Source of the DNA: Ruegeria lacuscaerulensis ITI-1157
Lineage (GTDB): Bacteria > Pseudomonadota > Alphaproteobacteria > Rhodobacterales > Rhodobacteraceae
Direction of reading: 5' to 3'
Length of the DNA stretch: 61,715 bases
NCBI GenBank assembly: GCA_000161775.1
Contig: GG704596.1
Coordinates: forward strand, 2,008,331-2,070,045
In this document: positions 1-8,936 of the stretch, in pieces
Numbering within the stretch: position 1 is the stretch's first letter
How the letters are laid out: each line of letters begins with the position of its first letter
The notes under the pieces: model-generated
What the model saw: the letters and a program-made list of their open reading frames with translations, nothing else
Database searches by the model: none
What the model was told of the DNA's origin: nothing
Made by a program: the position numbers and the translations under genes

Positions 1-2
1 AG

Positions 3-329
3 GTGGTCTATCCGGCGTCGGCGGGTGATGCAGACACCATTTTCGAGGCCGCCATCGAGGCGGGCGCCGAAGATGTGGAAAGCTCGGAAGACGGCCACAT
101 CATCTGGTGCGCCGACACCGACCTGAACGAGGTCGCCAGCGCGCTTGAGGCGGCATTGGGTGAATCGGAGTCGACCAAGCTGGTCTGGAAGCCGACGACC
201 ACGACCGAGCTGGGGCTGGAAGACATGCAGCGCCTGATGAAGCTGGTCGAGGCGCTGGAGGATGACGACGACGTGCAGCGCGTGACCACCAATTTCGAAG
301 CCTCCGACGAGGTCATGGCGCAACTTTAG
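3..329 (+). CDS. YebC/PmpR family transcriptional regulator, C-terminal part
   Basis: This is the last 108 residues of a YebC/PmpR-type protein; the reading frame is open to the window edge, so the gene begins upstream and the GTG at base 3 is not its start. The family is usually about 245 residues long. Visible features are the acidic middle and C-terminal domains with the TTTTELG stretch followed by [18 protein letters not shown], typical of the end of these proteins. Family members act in the cytoplasm as DNA-binding regulators or as translation factors that help ribosomes pass stalling motifs; which role applies here cannot be told from the fragment. A clear terminator follows at 356-383. 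Confidence 0.9.
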   Translation: MVYPASAGDADTIFEAAIEAGAEDVESSEDGHIIWCADTDLNEVASALEAALGESESTKLVWKPTTTTELGLEDMQRLMKLVEALEDDDDVQRVTTNFEASDEVMAQL

Positions 330-355
330 ACCCTTGGTCGCGACTATGCATTCAG

Positions 356-383
356 AACCCGGCCCACAGCGGCCGGGTTTTTC
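356..383 (+). terminator. Rho-independent terminator after yebC-like gene
   Basis: A 9-bp perfect stem AACCCGGCC / GGCCGGGTT with a six-base loop is followed directly by a T run. It lies 27 bases after the stop codon of the YebC-like gene. Confidence 0.85.
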
Positions 384-736
384 GTTTGGTCGCACCGATG
401 GGCTGCTGAGCCTGCTGTTGGACGGCGCCTGAGGCGCATACCCATGCCGCTCCTCGATCCTCGCGCGTGACACCGTTCCGATTTTTCCGATCCGCAAGGC
501 GGCTTGGCCCTGGCGAGAGGGCGCGCGGATCTGCAGTTTGAAAACGAAACCCTGCGCGCCACCCGGCATGATGGTCGGGTCTTCTGGAACCGCTGCATGG
601 GATAACGCGCCCAGAGGCGGATTGGGGCTAAGATGCGCTGCCGAGCCTTCGACGCGAGCAATGGCATCCGCGTTGCCGGATTTCAGCGGGAAAAGGGGGA
701 GGCGGGCCTCAAGAGGGGGTTCTGCAGCAGCGCCGG
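384..736. other. Region without a recognisable gene
   Basis: About 350 bases between the yebC terminator and the entericidin-like gene. Open frames exist on both strands, but none has a plausible ribosome binding site together with a protein-like composition. I see no RNA gene here. Confidence 0.4.
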
Positions 737-880
737 TCAGAGGCTTTCTTGCACGTCGGTGGCGGCACCTTGGATCGCGTCGCCGGCTTTCTCAATATCT
801 TTCCCTGCTCCCTTGGCGGTTTCGCAGGCAGTCAGGGCGAGCAGGCCCAGCCCGACAATTATCGTGCGGATCACAACCAT
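737..880 (-). CDS. Entericidin A/B-like small lipoprotein
   Basis: A 47-residue protein with a short hydrophobic signal ending in the lipobox LTAC, followed by a charged helix rich in K, G, A and D (ETAKGAGKDIEKAGDAIQGA). This pattern matches the entericidin EcnA/EcnB family of small membrane-anchored lipoproteins. The cysteine would be lipidated after signal peptidase II cleavage and the protein anchored in the cell envelope. Two in-frame ATG codons are possible (889 and 880). A GGGAG motif sits 2 bases before the first and 11 before the second, so the start is uncertain; I chose the second because the basic residue then falls in the N-region of the signal. In E. coli such proteins are linked to stationary-phase lysis, but in alphaproteobacteria the role is largely unknown. 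Confidence 0.75.
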   Translation of the reverse strand: MVVIRTIIVGLGLLALTACETAKGAGKDIEKAGDAIQGAATDVQESL

Positions 881-1127
881 AATGCACATGTCTCCCATCT
901 TGGTCTGGTTCGTATCGGTAGCATCAATTCGCGGCCCGACCCAAACTGTTTCTGAAACTTGTATATGCTCGCAATGGCCAGCTTATCGAGACCCTTGCAA
1001 GGCTGCGATGTTGCGCCAAGAACAAGCGGCGAAAGCATTCATCTTGTTTTGCGGCACAGCCTGACCGCCGCACGCGCATTCAACCGGCCCATCACCAGCG
1101 GGTCACCCTCTGAATCGTCCCGTCGCG

Positions 1128-1463
1128 TCAATCCTCGGCGCAAAAGAGCTCATGGATGGTCTCCAACATCTTGCGAGGGCGATCATCAGCCAAACGATAG
1201 TAGATGGCCTTGCCTTCTCGCCTTGGAATGACCAGCCCTTCAAGCCGCAGCCGCGACAATTGCTGCGAGACCGCGGCCTGGCGAGCTGAAAGCAGTTCCT
1301 CCAGCTCGGTTACTGATTTTTCGCCGGAAACCAGATGACACAGGATCATCAGCCTGCCTTCGTGGCTGATCGCCTTCAGAAAATTTGAGGCGCGGGTCGC
1401 GTTTTCGGCAAAGCGATCCATTTCGACCTGAGGCATGTCCGCCGAGAATTTTGGAATTGCCAT
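1128..1463 (-). CDS. ArsR-family repressor, SqrR/BigR-like persulfide sensor
   Basis: A 111-residue winged-helix protein of the ArsR/SmtB type. The start at the ATG of MAIPKF is supported by an AGGAAGAGAAG stretch just upstream. The recognition helix region is QAAVSQQLSRLR, followed by the wing (RREGKAIYYRL). Two cysteines, C42 in the RLMILCHL segment and C108 in HELFCAED, fall one position away from C41 and C107 of Rhodobacter SqrR, which form a tetrasulfide bridge with reactive sulfur species and so release DNA. I infer that this protein is a repressor that senses sulfide or persulfide. No sulfide:quinone reductase, rhodanese or ETHE1-type gene lies beside it, so its target is probably elsewhere. 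An imperfect palindrome (GTCC...GGAC) at 1533-1550 could be its own operator, but that is weak. Confidence 0.82.
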   Translation of the reverse strand: MAIPKFSADMPQVEMDRFAENATRASNFLKAISHEGRLMILCHLVSGEKSVTELEELLSARQAAVSQQLSRLRLEGLVIPRREGKAIYYRLADDRPRKMLETIHELFCAED

Positions 1464-1811
1464 TCTTCTCTTCCTTGTCGGCCCGGTCCGGGGCAAACAG
1501 TTCCTATGTAACACTACGCCTTCGCGGGAAGTGTCCTACACCGGTTGGACATGTTTATCCATATGCCGTTTGACCATATCCGAGAGGCATTTTTTTGCAA
1601 TCAGCTGGCGACATAAGCTGGATGACCAGCGTGTTTGCATGCTGAAAATGACCAATCCCGAATTGCCATTGCCGTCACACGCACATTTCGGCCCCGCAAT
1701 TCCCCGGCTGAGTGGGCAGCCCCCCTTGCGGCCCTCCGGTGGCGACACTAAGACTCGTGTAACTCATCTTCGGGTATGGTCCCGGTTCATAGCAAAGCAG
1801 GCAGGTTCCGA

Positions 1812-2444
1812 ATGTTCGATCCAGTTGACACCTACATGAATACCCTCGTCCCGATGGTCGTCGAGCAGACCAGCCGCGGCGAACGCGCCTATGACATCTT
1901 CTCGCGCCTCCTGAAGGAGCGGATCGTGTTCATCAACGGCCCGATCCATGACGGGATGAGCCATCTGATCGTCGCGCAGCTTCTGCACCTCGAGGCCGAG
2001 AATCCCAAGAAGGAGATCTCGATCTACATCAATTCGCCCGGCGGCGTGGTGACCAGCGGATTGGCCATCTACGACACAATGCAGTACATCAAGCCGAAAT
2101 GTTCGACCCTGGTGATCGGCCAGGCGGCTTCGATGGGATCGGTCCTGCTGGCGGGTGGTGAAAAGGGGATGCGCTTTGCGTTGCCCAACAGCCGGATCAT
2201 GGTGCACCAGCCCAGCGGCGGCTATCAGGGTCAGGCCAGCGACATCATGATTCACGCGGCCGAGACGCAAAAGCTGAAGGATCGGCTTTACGATATCTAT
2301 GCCAAGCATACCGGGCAGTCGAAAAAGACCATTGAAAAGGCGCTGGATCGGGACAATTTCATGAGCCCGGAAGAGGCCAAGGAATGGGGCCACATCGACG
2401 AAATCGTCGAAAGCCGGACCAAGGCCGAGCCCGACGAGGCGTGA
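1812..2444 (+). CDS. clpP: ATP-dependent Clp protease proteolytic subunit ClpP
   Basis: ClpP is the serine peptidase ring of the ClpXP and ClpAP proteases, which unfold and degrade regulatory and damaged cytoplasmic proteins. The 210-residue product begins at MFDPVDTYM, the usual start in this group; an upstream in-frame ATG at 1776 gives an unlikely extension. The catalytic triad is visible as S107 (GQAASMGS), H132 (MVHQPSGG) and D181 (LDRDNF), all shifted by ten from the E. coli numbering. The clpX gene follows after 134 bases, so the two may share a transcript, although a weak hairpin (ACCCCG/CGGGGT, 2452-2475) lies between them. Confidence 0.97.
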   Translation: MFDPVDTYMNTLVPMVVEQTSRGERAYDIFSRLLKERIVFINGPIHDGMSHLIVAQLLHLEAENPKKEISIYINSPGGVVTSGLAIYDTMQYIKPKCSTLVIGQAASMGSVLLAGGEKGMRFALPNSRIMVHQPSGGYQGQASDIMIHAAETQKLKDRLYDIYAKHTGQSKKTIEKALDRDNFMSPEEAKEWGHIDEIVESRTKAEPDEA

Positions 2445-2578
2445 TGCGAAAACCCCGCGCCACCGGGTTCGGGGTGCGATTTTGAGATTGTAGCTGCCTT
2501 GGCGCTGGCCTAAGCTTGGGCCAAGGTGGCAAGCGCGGTCCGCACGGGGCCGCAGGGATGAAGCCCGAAAGGTAGATC

Positions 2579-3847
<1,269 letters not shown>

Positions 3848-3870
3848 TCGGCGTGAAATTGGAAGACCTG

Positions 3871-3896
3871 CGGCGCGGCATTGTCCGCGCCGTTTT
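3871..3896 (+). terminator. Rho-independent terminator after clpX
   Basis: A perfect 8-bp stem CGGCGCGG / CCGCGCCG with loop CATTGT is followed by TTTTC, 24 bases past the clpX stop. It lies immediately before the RidA gene, which must therefore have its own promoter or depend on readthrough. Confidence 0.85.
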
Positions 3897-3911
3897 CGTA
3901 TGAGGGCACGA

Positions 3912-4274
3912 ATGACGATTCGACGGATTTCCTCGGGGGGCGAATTCGAGGCGAAGGTTGGCTATTGCCGGGCCGTGGTCGCCGACGGCTGGGTGCATGT
4001 GGCGGGAACCGTGGGGCAGGGCGATGATGTCGTTGATCAATGCCGCTCGGCGTTGGAGATCATCGGCAAGGCGCTGTCCGAGGCCGGTGCGTCATTTGCC
4101 GACGTGGTCCGCGTGACCTACATGCTGCCGGACCGCTCCGAGTTCGCGCCCTGCTGGCCCATTCTTGCCGACACCTTCGGAGAAAACCCGCCGGCGGCCA
4201 CGATGATCGAATGCGGCCTGATCGACCCGAAATACCGGATCGAGATCGAAGTGACGGCCTTGCTGCCGACATGA
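3912..4274 (+). CDS. RidA/YjgF family protein
   Basis: A 120-residue RidA (YjgF/YER057c/UK114) family protein. RidA proteins are small cytoplasmic trimers that hydrolyse reactive enamine and imine intermediates released by PLP enzymes. The start ATG at 3912 is preceded by GAGGG at good spacing; a longer frame begins inside clpX and is unlikely. The family core is visible in the segments [29 protein letters not shown] and the end [10 protein letters not shown]. The catalytic-type arginine of RidA is not evident at the usual place near the C-terminus, so this may be one of the Rid subfamilies with another or no deaminase activity. Confidence 0.85.
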   Translation: MTIRRISSGGEFEAKVGYCRAVVADGWVHVAGTVGQGDDVVDQCRSALEIIGKALSEAGASFADVVRVTYMLPDRSEFAPCWPILADTFGENPPAATMIECGLIDPKYRIEIEVTALLPT

Positions 4275-4353
4275 CGGGTGCGGTCTTTGTGGCACTGGAC
4301 CTCTGCGTGGGTTTGGTCCATATCTGCGGGGACAAAAATGCCGGAGGCAGCCG

Positions 4354-4737
4354 ATGGGAATCCTGAACACTCTTTTGCGGGCCGTGACCTGGTGGAACGG
4401 CGCTACCCTGAACACGCAGATCTATACCGCGCGCAAGGGGATCAAGGTGGGCGAGGACGATCAGGGCAACGTGTTCTACCGCAACGCGGATGACAGCCAG
4501 CGCTGGGTGATCTTCAACGGTGAGGCCGAAGCCAGCCGAATCGATCCGGAATGGCATGGCTGGCTGCACCGGACATGGGACGAGCCGCCCACCGAAAAAC
4601 CGCTGCGCCGCAAGGCGTGGGAGAAACCGCATCAGGAAAACCTGACGGGCACGCCGATGGCCTATGTGCCGGCCGGATCCCTGCGCCGCCCCGAGCCGGT
4701 GGAACGCAAGGATTACGAAGCCTGGCGGCCGAAATAA
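4354..4737 (+). CDS. NADH:ubiquinone oxidoreductase subunit NDUFA12 family protein
   Basis: A 127-residue homologue of the mitochondrial complex I accessory subunit NDUFA12 (B17.2), which alphaproteobacteria also carry. Characteristic parts are [10 protein letters not shown] near the N-terminus, the GNVFYRN segment, the RWVIFNG core and the [13 protein letters not shown] motif. In Paracoccus the homologue is a peripheral subunit of complex I. A purine-rich GGAGG sits about six bases before the ATG. The gene heads a short run with mlaD and the DUF2155 gene; that order recurs in related bacteria, although a functional tie to Mla is not obvious. Confidence 0.93.
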   Translation: MGILNTLLRAVTWWNGATLNTQIYTARKGIKVGEDDQGNVFYRNADDSQRWVIFNGEAEASRIDPEWHGWLHRTWDEPPTEKPLRRKAWEKPHQENLTGTPMAYVPAGSLRRPEPVERKDYEAWRPK

Positions 4738-4748
4738 GCGAGGCATAG

Positions 4749-5201
4749 ATGTCCACCCACAACATGACCGAAGTTCTGGTCGGCGGCGTCGTGCTGGCCT
4801 GCGCCATCGGATTCGGCGTCTACGCCAGCCAGTCCACGGGCTGGTCACAGGATACGTCCGGCTATGAACTGAGTGCTTCGTTCCGATCGCTCGAGGGCGT
4901 GGGGATCGGCACTGACGTGCGGCTGGCCGGGGTCAAGATCGGCACCGTGACCGACGTCAAGTTGAACCCGGAAACCTACCGTGCGGATACCACCATCTCG
5001 GTGGCCGAGGATATCCTGATCCCCGATGACAGCGCGATCGTGATCTCGTCCGAGGGCCTGCTGGGCGGCAATTTCGTCGAGCTTATGCCGGGTGGTTCGC
5101 CTTTCTATTTCGAGCCCGGCGATCAGATCGAGGATACACAGGGCGCGGTCAGCCTGATCTCGCTTCTGGTCAAGTTCGTGGCAGGGGACAGCGCCGAATG
5201 A
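4749..5201 (+). CDS. mlaD: Outer membrane lipid asymmetry protein MlaD (MCE domain)
   Basis: MlaD is the inner-membrane-anchored substrate-binding component of the Mla system, which moves phospholipids between the inner membrane and the outer membrane. The 150-residue protein has one N-terminal membrane segment (about residues 9-28, TEVLVGGVVLACAIGFGV) and one MCE domain that follows, with the typical SFRSLEGVGIGTDVRLAGVK and SSEGLLGGNFVEL segments. It starts 11 bases after the NDUFA12 stop and overlaps the next gene by four bases (ATGA), which suggests translational coupling. The other Mla components are not in this window. Confidence 0.92.
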   Translation: MSTHNMTEVLVGGVVLACAIGFGVYASQSTGWSQDTSGYELSASFRSLEGVGIGTDVRLAGVKIGTVTDVKLNPETYRADTTISVAEDILIPDDSAIVISSEGLLGGNFVELMPGGSPFYFEPGDQIEDTQGAVSLISLLVKFVAGDSAE

Positions 5202-5557
5202 TGATGCGAGCGGCCTTGTTTGTGCTGCTAGCGGCAGGCGCGGCCCAGGCGCAGCATAAGGTCACCTCGGGCGCCGGGGCGGTGCTGCGCGGGCTGGACA
5301 AGGTGAGCGGTCAGACCGTCGATGTCGAGATGCAACCCGGCGAGACGGCCTCGATCTTCGGGCTGGACGTGGCCTTGGGGGATTGCCGCTATCCGACGGA
5401 AAACCCGACCGGCGACGCCTTTGCCTTTCTGACCATCTGGGAAAAGGGCGAGGCCGAGCAGCTGTTCGATGGCTGGATGATCGCGACATCGCCCGCGCTG
5501 AACGCCTTGGACCATTCCCGTTACGATGTCTGGGTGATCCGCTGTATCACGCCCTGA
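5198..5557 (+). CDS. DUF2155 domain secreted protein
   Basis: A 119-residue protein with a clear signal peptide (MMMRAALFVLLAAGAAQAQ), so it is probably periplasmic. The rest matches the DUF2155 pattern, which in alphaproteobacteria often sits beside mlaD: an LRGLDKVSGQTVDVEMQPGE stretch, then a conserved DCRYP and the end HSRYDVWVIRCITP. The family function is not known. Three in-frame ATG codons occur at 5198, 5201 and 5204, and the first overlaps the mlaD stop. The 3' end overlaps the 3' end of the convergent aat gene by 37 bases. Confidence 0.82.
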   Translation: MMMRAALFVLLAAGAAQAQHKVTSGAGAVLRGLDKVSGQTVDVEMQPGETASIFGLDVALGDCRYPTENPTGDAFAFLTIWEKGEAEQLFDGWMIATSPALNALDHSRYDVWVIRCITP

Positions 5558-6153
5558 GGCGTTTGTGACAGCGGTGCGGTGAAATCCGCGCTGCCGGCGG
5601 TGGCCTGATCCAATAACCTGCGATATTCGTGCCGGGGGATTTCGATCGCCCCCAGGGATGCCAGATGTGCGGTCAGGAATTGCGTGTCGAACAACTGAAA
5701 CCCGGTCTGGCGCAGGCGGTCGACCAGATAGGCCAGTGCGATTTTTGATGCGTCCCGGCGGCGCGAGAACATGCTTTCCCCGAAGAAGGCCGCTCCCAGG
5801 GTCACACCAAAGACGCCGCCGACCAGCGCGTCGCCTTCCCACAGTTCCAGCGAATGGGCGTGGCCAGTCTTGTGCAGCTGGGCATACAGCTGGCGGAGTT
5901 GGTCGTTGATCCAGGTGTCGGCCCGGTCGGCGCAGCCGTCTACGACGGCCGGAAAATCGCGGTTGACGGTGACGGAGAACCCACAGTTGCGGATGCGCCG
6001 ACGCAGGCTGCGCGAAATATGGAACCCGTCCAGGGGGAACACGCCGCGCAGCCGAGGATCGACCCAGAACAGCTCCGGATCGTTTCGATGCTCGGCCATC
6101 GGGAAGATGCCGACGGAATAGCCATGCAGCAGAAGTTCGGGTGTCAGGCTCAT
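5521..6153 (-). CDS. aat: Leucyl/phenylalanyl-tRNA--protein transferase
   Basis: Aat transfers Leu or Phe from aminoacyl-tRNA to N-terminal Arg or Lys residues of proteins, marking them for the ClpS-ClpAP branch of the N-end rule pathway. The 210-residue product shows the family start LTPELLLHGYSVGIFPMAE, the WVDPRLRGVFPLDGFH motif, SLELWEG and GGVFGVTLGAAFFGESMFS. It is convergent with the DUF2155 gene and the two coding ends overlap. It lies downstream of accC with a 51-base gap and could be cotranscribed with accBC. Confidence 0.95.
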   Translation of the reverse strand: MSLTPELLLHGYSVGIFPMAEHRNDPELFWVDPRLRGVFPLDGFHISRSLRRRIRNCGFSVTVNRDFPAVVDGCADRADTWINDQLRQLYAQLHKTGHAHSLELWEGDALVGGVFGVTLGAAFFGESMFSRRRDASKIALAYLVDRLRQTGFQLFDTQFLTAHLASLGAIEIPRHEYRRLLDQATAGSADFTAPLSQTPQGVIQRITQTS

Positions 6154-6204
6154 GCCGAGCCCGAACGAAAGGCGCCCGGAGAGCGTTTCTCCGGGCGGCC
6201 TGAA

Positions 6205-7554
6205 TTACTGAGACAAGTTCTCCGCAAGCCAGTGCTCCAGCCAGTGGATGTTGTAGTCGCCGCTGCGGATCTCGGGCTCTTGCAGCAGGGCGTGGAACAG
6301 CGGGACGGTGGTGTCCACGCCATCCACGATCAGTTCACCCAAGGCCCGGTTCAGCCGCGCCAGTGCTTCGGGGCGGTCGCGGCCGTGCACGATCAGCTTG
6401 CCGATCAGTGAATCATAGTAGGGCGGGATTGAATACCCGTCATACAGGGCCGAGTCCATGCGGACGCCCAGACCGCCGGGCGCGTGATAGGCCGTGATCT
6501 TGCCCGGGCAGGGCGAGAAATTGGGCAGTTTCTCGGCGTTGATCCGCACTTCGATGGCGTGGCCGTTGATCTTCAGGTCGTCCTGGCCGAAGGACATCGG
6601 CTCGCCCGCGGCAACAAGAATCTGTTCGCGCACCAGATCGACGCCGAAGATGGCCTCGGTCACGGGGTGCTCCACCTGCAGCCGGGTGTTCATCTCGATG
6701 AAATAGAACTCGCCGTTTTCGTACAGGAATTCGATCGTGCCCGCGCCGATATAGTTGATCTTGGCAACCGCATCCGCACAGACCTTGCCGATGCGTGCCC
6801 GCTCTTCGGGGGTGATGCAGGGCCCGGGGGCCTCTTCGAACACCTTCTGGTGGCGGCGCTGCAACGAGCAGTCGCGCTCGCCCAGATGGACGGCGTTGCC
6901 CTTGCCATCGCCAAAGACCTGGATCTCGATATGGCGGGGCGTCGTCAGGTATTTCTCGATATAGACTTCGTCATTGCCGAAGGCGGCCTTGCCCTCGGCC
7001 CGCGCGGTCATGAAGGCGCTTTCCATCTCGGCCGCGGTCTGCGCGACTTTCATGCCGCGTCCGCCGCCGCCGGCGGTGGCCTTGATGATGACGGGATAAC
7101 CGATCTCTTCACCGATCCGCTTGGCCGTGGCCAGATCGGGCACGCCACCGTCCGAGCCGGGTACGCAGGGCACGCCCAGTTCCTTCATCGTATCCTTGGC
7201 AGTGATCTTGTCGCCCATGATGCGGATATGTTCCGCGGTGGGTCCGATGAAGGTGATGCCGTGATCTTCGACGATCTGCACGAAATCGGAGTTTTCAGAC
7301 AGGAAGCCATAGCCGGGATGGATCGCCTGCGCGCCGGTGATCTCGCAGGCCGAGATGATGGCGGGAATGGAGAGATAGCTTTGCGGGCTGGGCGCCGGGC
7401 CAATGCAGACGGATTCATCGGCCATGCGCACATGCATGGCGTCGCTGTCCGCGGTCGAATGCACCGCAACCGTGGCAATCCCCATCTCGCGCGCGGCGCG
7501 GATCACACGCAGGGCGATCTCGCCTCGGTTGGCAATCAGGATCTTGTCGAACAT
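6205..7554 (-). CDS. accC: Acetyl-CoA carboxylase, biotin carboxylase subunit
   Basis: AccC carboxylates the biotin group carried by AccB, using ATP and bicarbonate, in the first step of fatty acid synthesis. The 449-residue protein has the full ATP-grasp layout: N-terminal [11 protein letters not shown], the glycine-rich ATP loop GGGGRGM at residues 162-168, and the [14 protein letters not shown] motif. It starts nine bases after the accB stop, forming the classical accBC pair on the minus strand. Confidence 0.97.
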   Translation of the reverse strand: MFDKILIANRGEIALRVIRAAREMGIATVAVHSTADSDAMHVRMADESVCIGPAPSPQSYLSIPAIISACEITGAQAIHPGYGFLSENSDFVQIVEDHGITFIGPTAEHIRIMGDKITAKDTMKELGVPCVPGSDGGVPDLATAKRIGEEIGYPVIIKATAGGGGRGMKVAQTAAEMESAFMTARAEGKAAFGNDEVYIEKYLTTPRHIEIQVFGDGKGNAVHLGERDCSLQRRHQKVFEEAPGPCITPEERARIGKVCADAVAKINYIGAGTIEFLYENGEFYFIEMNTRLQVEHPVTEAIFGVDLVREQILVAAGEPMSFGQDDLKINGHAIEVRINAEKLPNFSPCPGKITAYHAPGGLGVRMDSALYDGYSIPPYYDSLIGKLIVHGRDRPEALARLNRALGELIVDGVDTTVPLFHALLQEPEIRSGDYNIHWLEHWLAENLSQ

Positions 7555-7563
7555 GGGCCCGCC

Positions 7564-8058
7564 TTACTCGATGATGACCAGAGGTGTGCCGAACTCCACC
7601 GCATCGCCATCGGCGACCAGAATGCGTTTGACGGTGCCCGATTTGGGCGCGTGGATGTGGTTCATGGTCTTCATCGCCTCGACGATCAGCAGCGTGTCGC
7701 CTTCGGAAACCGAGGCGCCCACGGTCACGAACGGAGCTGCGCCCGGTTCGGGCTGCATGTAGACGGTGCCGACCATGGGCGAGGTGACTGCGCCGGGGTG
7801 GCTGGCCGGGTCGTCGGCTGCGGCCGGGGCCTCGGCGGGGGCGGCGGCGGGTGCGGCGGGGGCCGCAGCCGGAGCGGCCGGAACCGCCACCTGAACCGGC
7901 GCGGCGGGGGCCGGGGCGGCGCGGCTGACGCGTACGTTCAGGCTGTCTTCCTCGCCGTATTCCCGTTTGACCTGCAGTTCCGTCAAGTCGTTCTCGCGCA
8001 GCAATTCGGCCAATGCCTTGATGAACGCCACATCCGCTTCGTGTCTGGTATCAGTCAT
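7564..8058 (-). CDS. accB: Acetyl-CoA carboxylase biotin carboxyl carrier protein
   Basis: AccB carries the biotin that is carboxylated by AccC and then used by the carboxyltransferase to make malonyl-CoA. The 164-residue protein has an N-terminal helical part, a long flexible Ala-Pro linker (about residues 48-80) and a C-terminal biotinyl domain with the modified lysine in EAMKTMNH. The usual sequence is EAMKMMN, so the residue after the lysine is Thr instead of Met. The start at MTDTRHEAD is supported by GAGGA five bases upstream; the longer frame is not needed. Confidence 0.95.
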   Translation of the reverse strand: MTDTRHEADVAFIKALAELLRENDLTELQVKREYGEEDSLNVRVSRAAPAPAAPVQVAVPAAPAAAPAAPAAAPAEAPAAADDPASHPGAVTSPMVGTVYMQPEPGAAPFVTVGASVSEGDTLLIVEAMKTMNHIHAPKSGTVKRILVADGDAVEFGTPLVIIE

Positions 8059-8197
8059 GAGTGTCCTCGAAGGTTCCCCTAGGGCCCGTCTGTCTGCGCG
8101 GGCTTTGGTCAATTACGCTGCGTTATAGGGCAAGGGATCGGCCATGAAAAGCGCAGTCTGAGCTGGATTCGGCCCTGAATCGTCGGCACGGCGTCCG

Positions 8198-8734
8198 CTA
8201 GAGCGGCGTGCCTGACAGCTTGGCCACCAATTCCGGCAGCTTGCGGGCCCCGAACTTTTCCAGAAGCCGGGCGCGATAGGCTTCGATGGTGCGGTAACTC
8301 AGTCCAAGCTCGGCACCGATCTCCTTGGCCGACAGGCCGCGGCAGGACAGGATGGCGACTTCGCGTTCGCGTTTGGTCAGTTCGACCAGCGGGCGTTCCT
8401 CGGAAATGTCGGAGAAGCTCCAGATTCCATGGCGGAACGGGTCGTCCGGTGTCAGCGAGCGCCCTCGGGCGCGACACCAGAACAAATCGCCGTTGCGGCG
8501 GCGCATCACCCGTTCGTCGGAATAGTAGCCGGTGTCGCGCATGACTTGCAGGCTGCGCGCTCCGATCCTCTCCCAATCGGCGACCGAGGGGTAAAGGTGC
8601 AGAAGCGGCATGTTCCGGTACTCGGATTCCGCGCCGCCGAAGGTGCGGGCGAACTGCAGGTTGCAGCGCCGGATGATCCGGTTCTCAAGCTCGACAAGGC
8701 CGATTGGGGCGTATTCAAAAGCGGGGTCGCTCAT
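8198..8734 (-). CDS. PAS domain LuxR-family transcriptional regulator
   Basis: A 178-residue regulator with an N-terminal PAS-like domain (about residues 5-110, containing IGLVELENRIIRRCN and ending in WSFSDISEERP) and a C-terminal LuxR-type helix-turn-helix (LTKREREVAILSCRGLSAKEIGAELG, then YRTIEAYRARLLEKF). The sensed signal is unknown; a PAS domain without a cofactor motif gives no hint. No good ribosome binding site precedes the chosen ATG, and an extension to 8842 is open but translates intergenic-looking sequence. The gene is divergent from the ScfR-type regulator, with 202 bases between them. Confidence 0.78.
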   Translation of the reverse strand: MSDPAFEYAPIGLVELENRIIRRCNLQFARTFGGAESEYRNMPLLHLYPSVADWERIGARSLQVMRDTGYYSDERVMRRRNGDLFWCRARGRSLTPDDPFRHGIWSFSDISEERPLVELTKREREVAILSCRGLSAKEIGAELGLSYRTIEAYRARLLEKFGARKLPELVAKLSGTPL

Positions 8735-8810
8735 TTTTGCATGGTGGCGGGAAATGCGGGGAAATTGAAGGGGTAGTTTTCCGATCGAACCCGGTTGGAC
8801 GGCAACACTG

Positions 8811-8826
8811 TTGTAAATCTTGTAAA
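8811..8826. promoter_or_regulatory. Direct repeat TTGTAAA upstream of the ScfR-type gene
   Basis: Two copies of TTGTAAA start nine bases apart in the divergent promoter region between the LuxR-type and ScfR-type genes. They resemble, with T for C, the TTGCAAA pair upstream of prpE at 45213-45229. Autoregulation by the ScfR-type protein is an inference. Confidence 0.35.
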
Positions 8827-8936
8827 CTGGGTTTGAAAACAATTCGGCAAATCCATAAAATCGCGCTGCATATCAGCAAAGATCCATACCCGGAGCGGAG
8901 GGAGGTCGGTTTGCTGAGTGGCAAGAGGGGGGTGCT

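Noticed and set aside
1533..1550. Imperfect palindrome as SqrR operator
   Set aside because: Only the outer four base pairs match well, and the known SqrR motif is not seen; kept only as a remark with the gene.
2452..2475. Hairpin ACCCCG/CGGGGT between clpP and clpX
   Set aside because: Loop of 12 bases and a T run that starts only five bases later; too weak to list as a terminator.
6484..8082. A 532-residue plus-strand frame
   Set aside because: It is the mirror of accC and accB; the translation is rich in G, H and R without domains, while the minus strand gives two complete well-known proteins.
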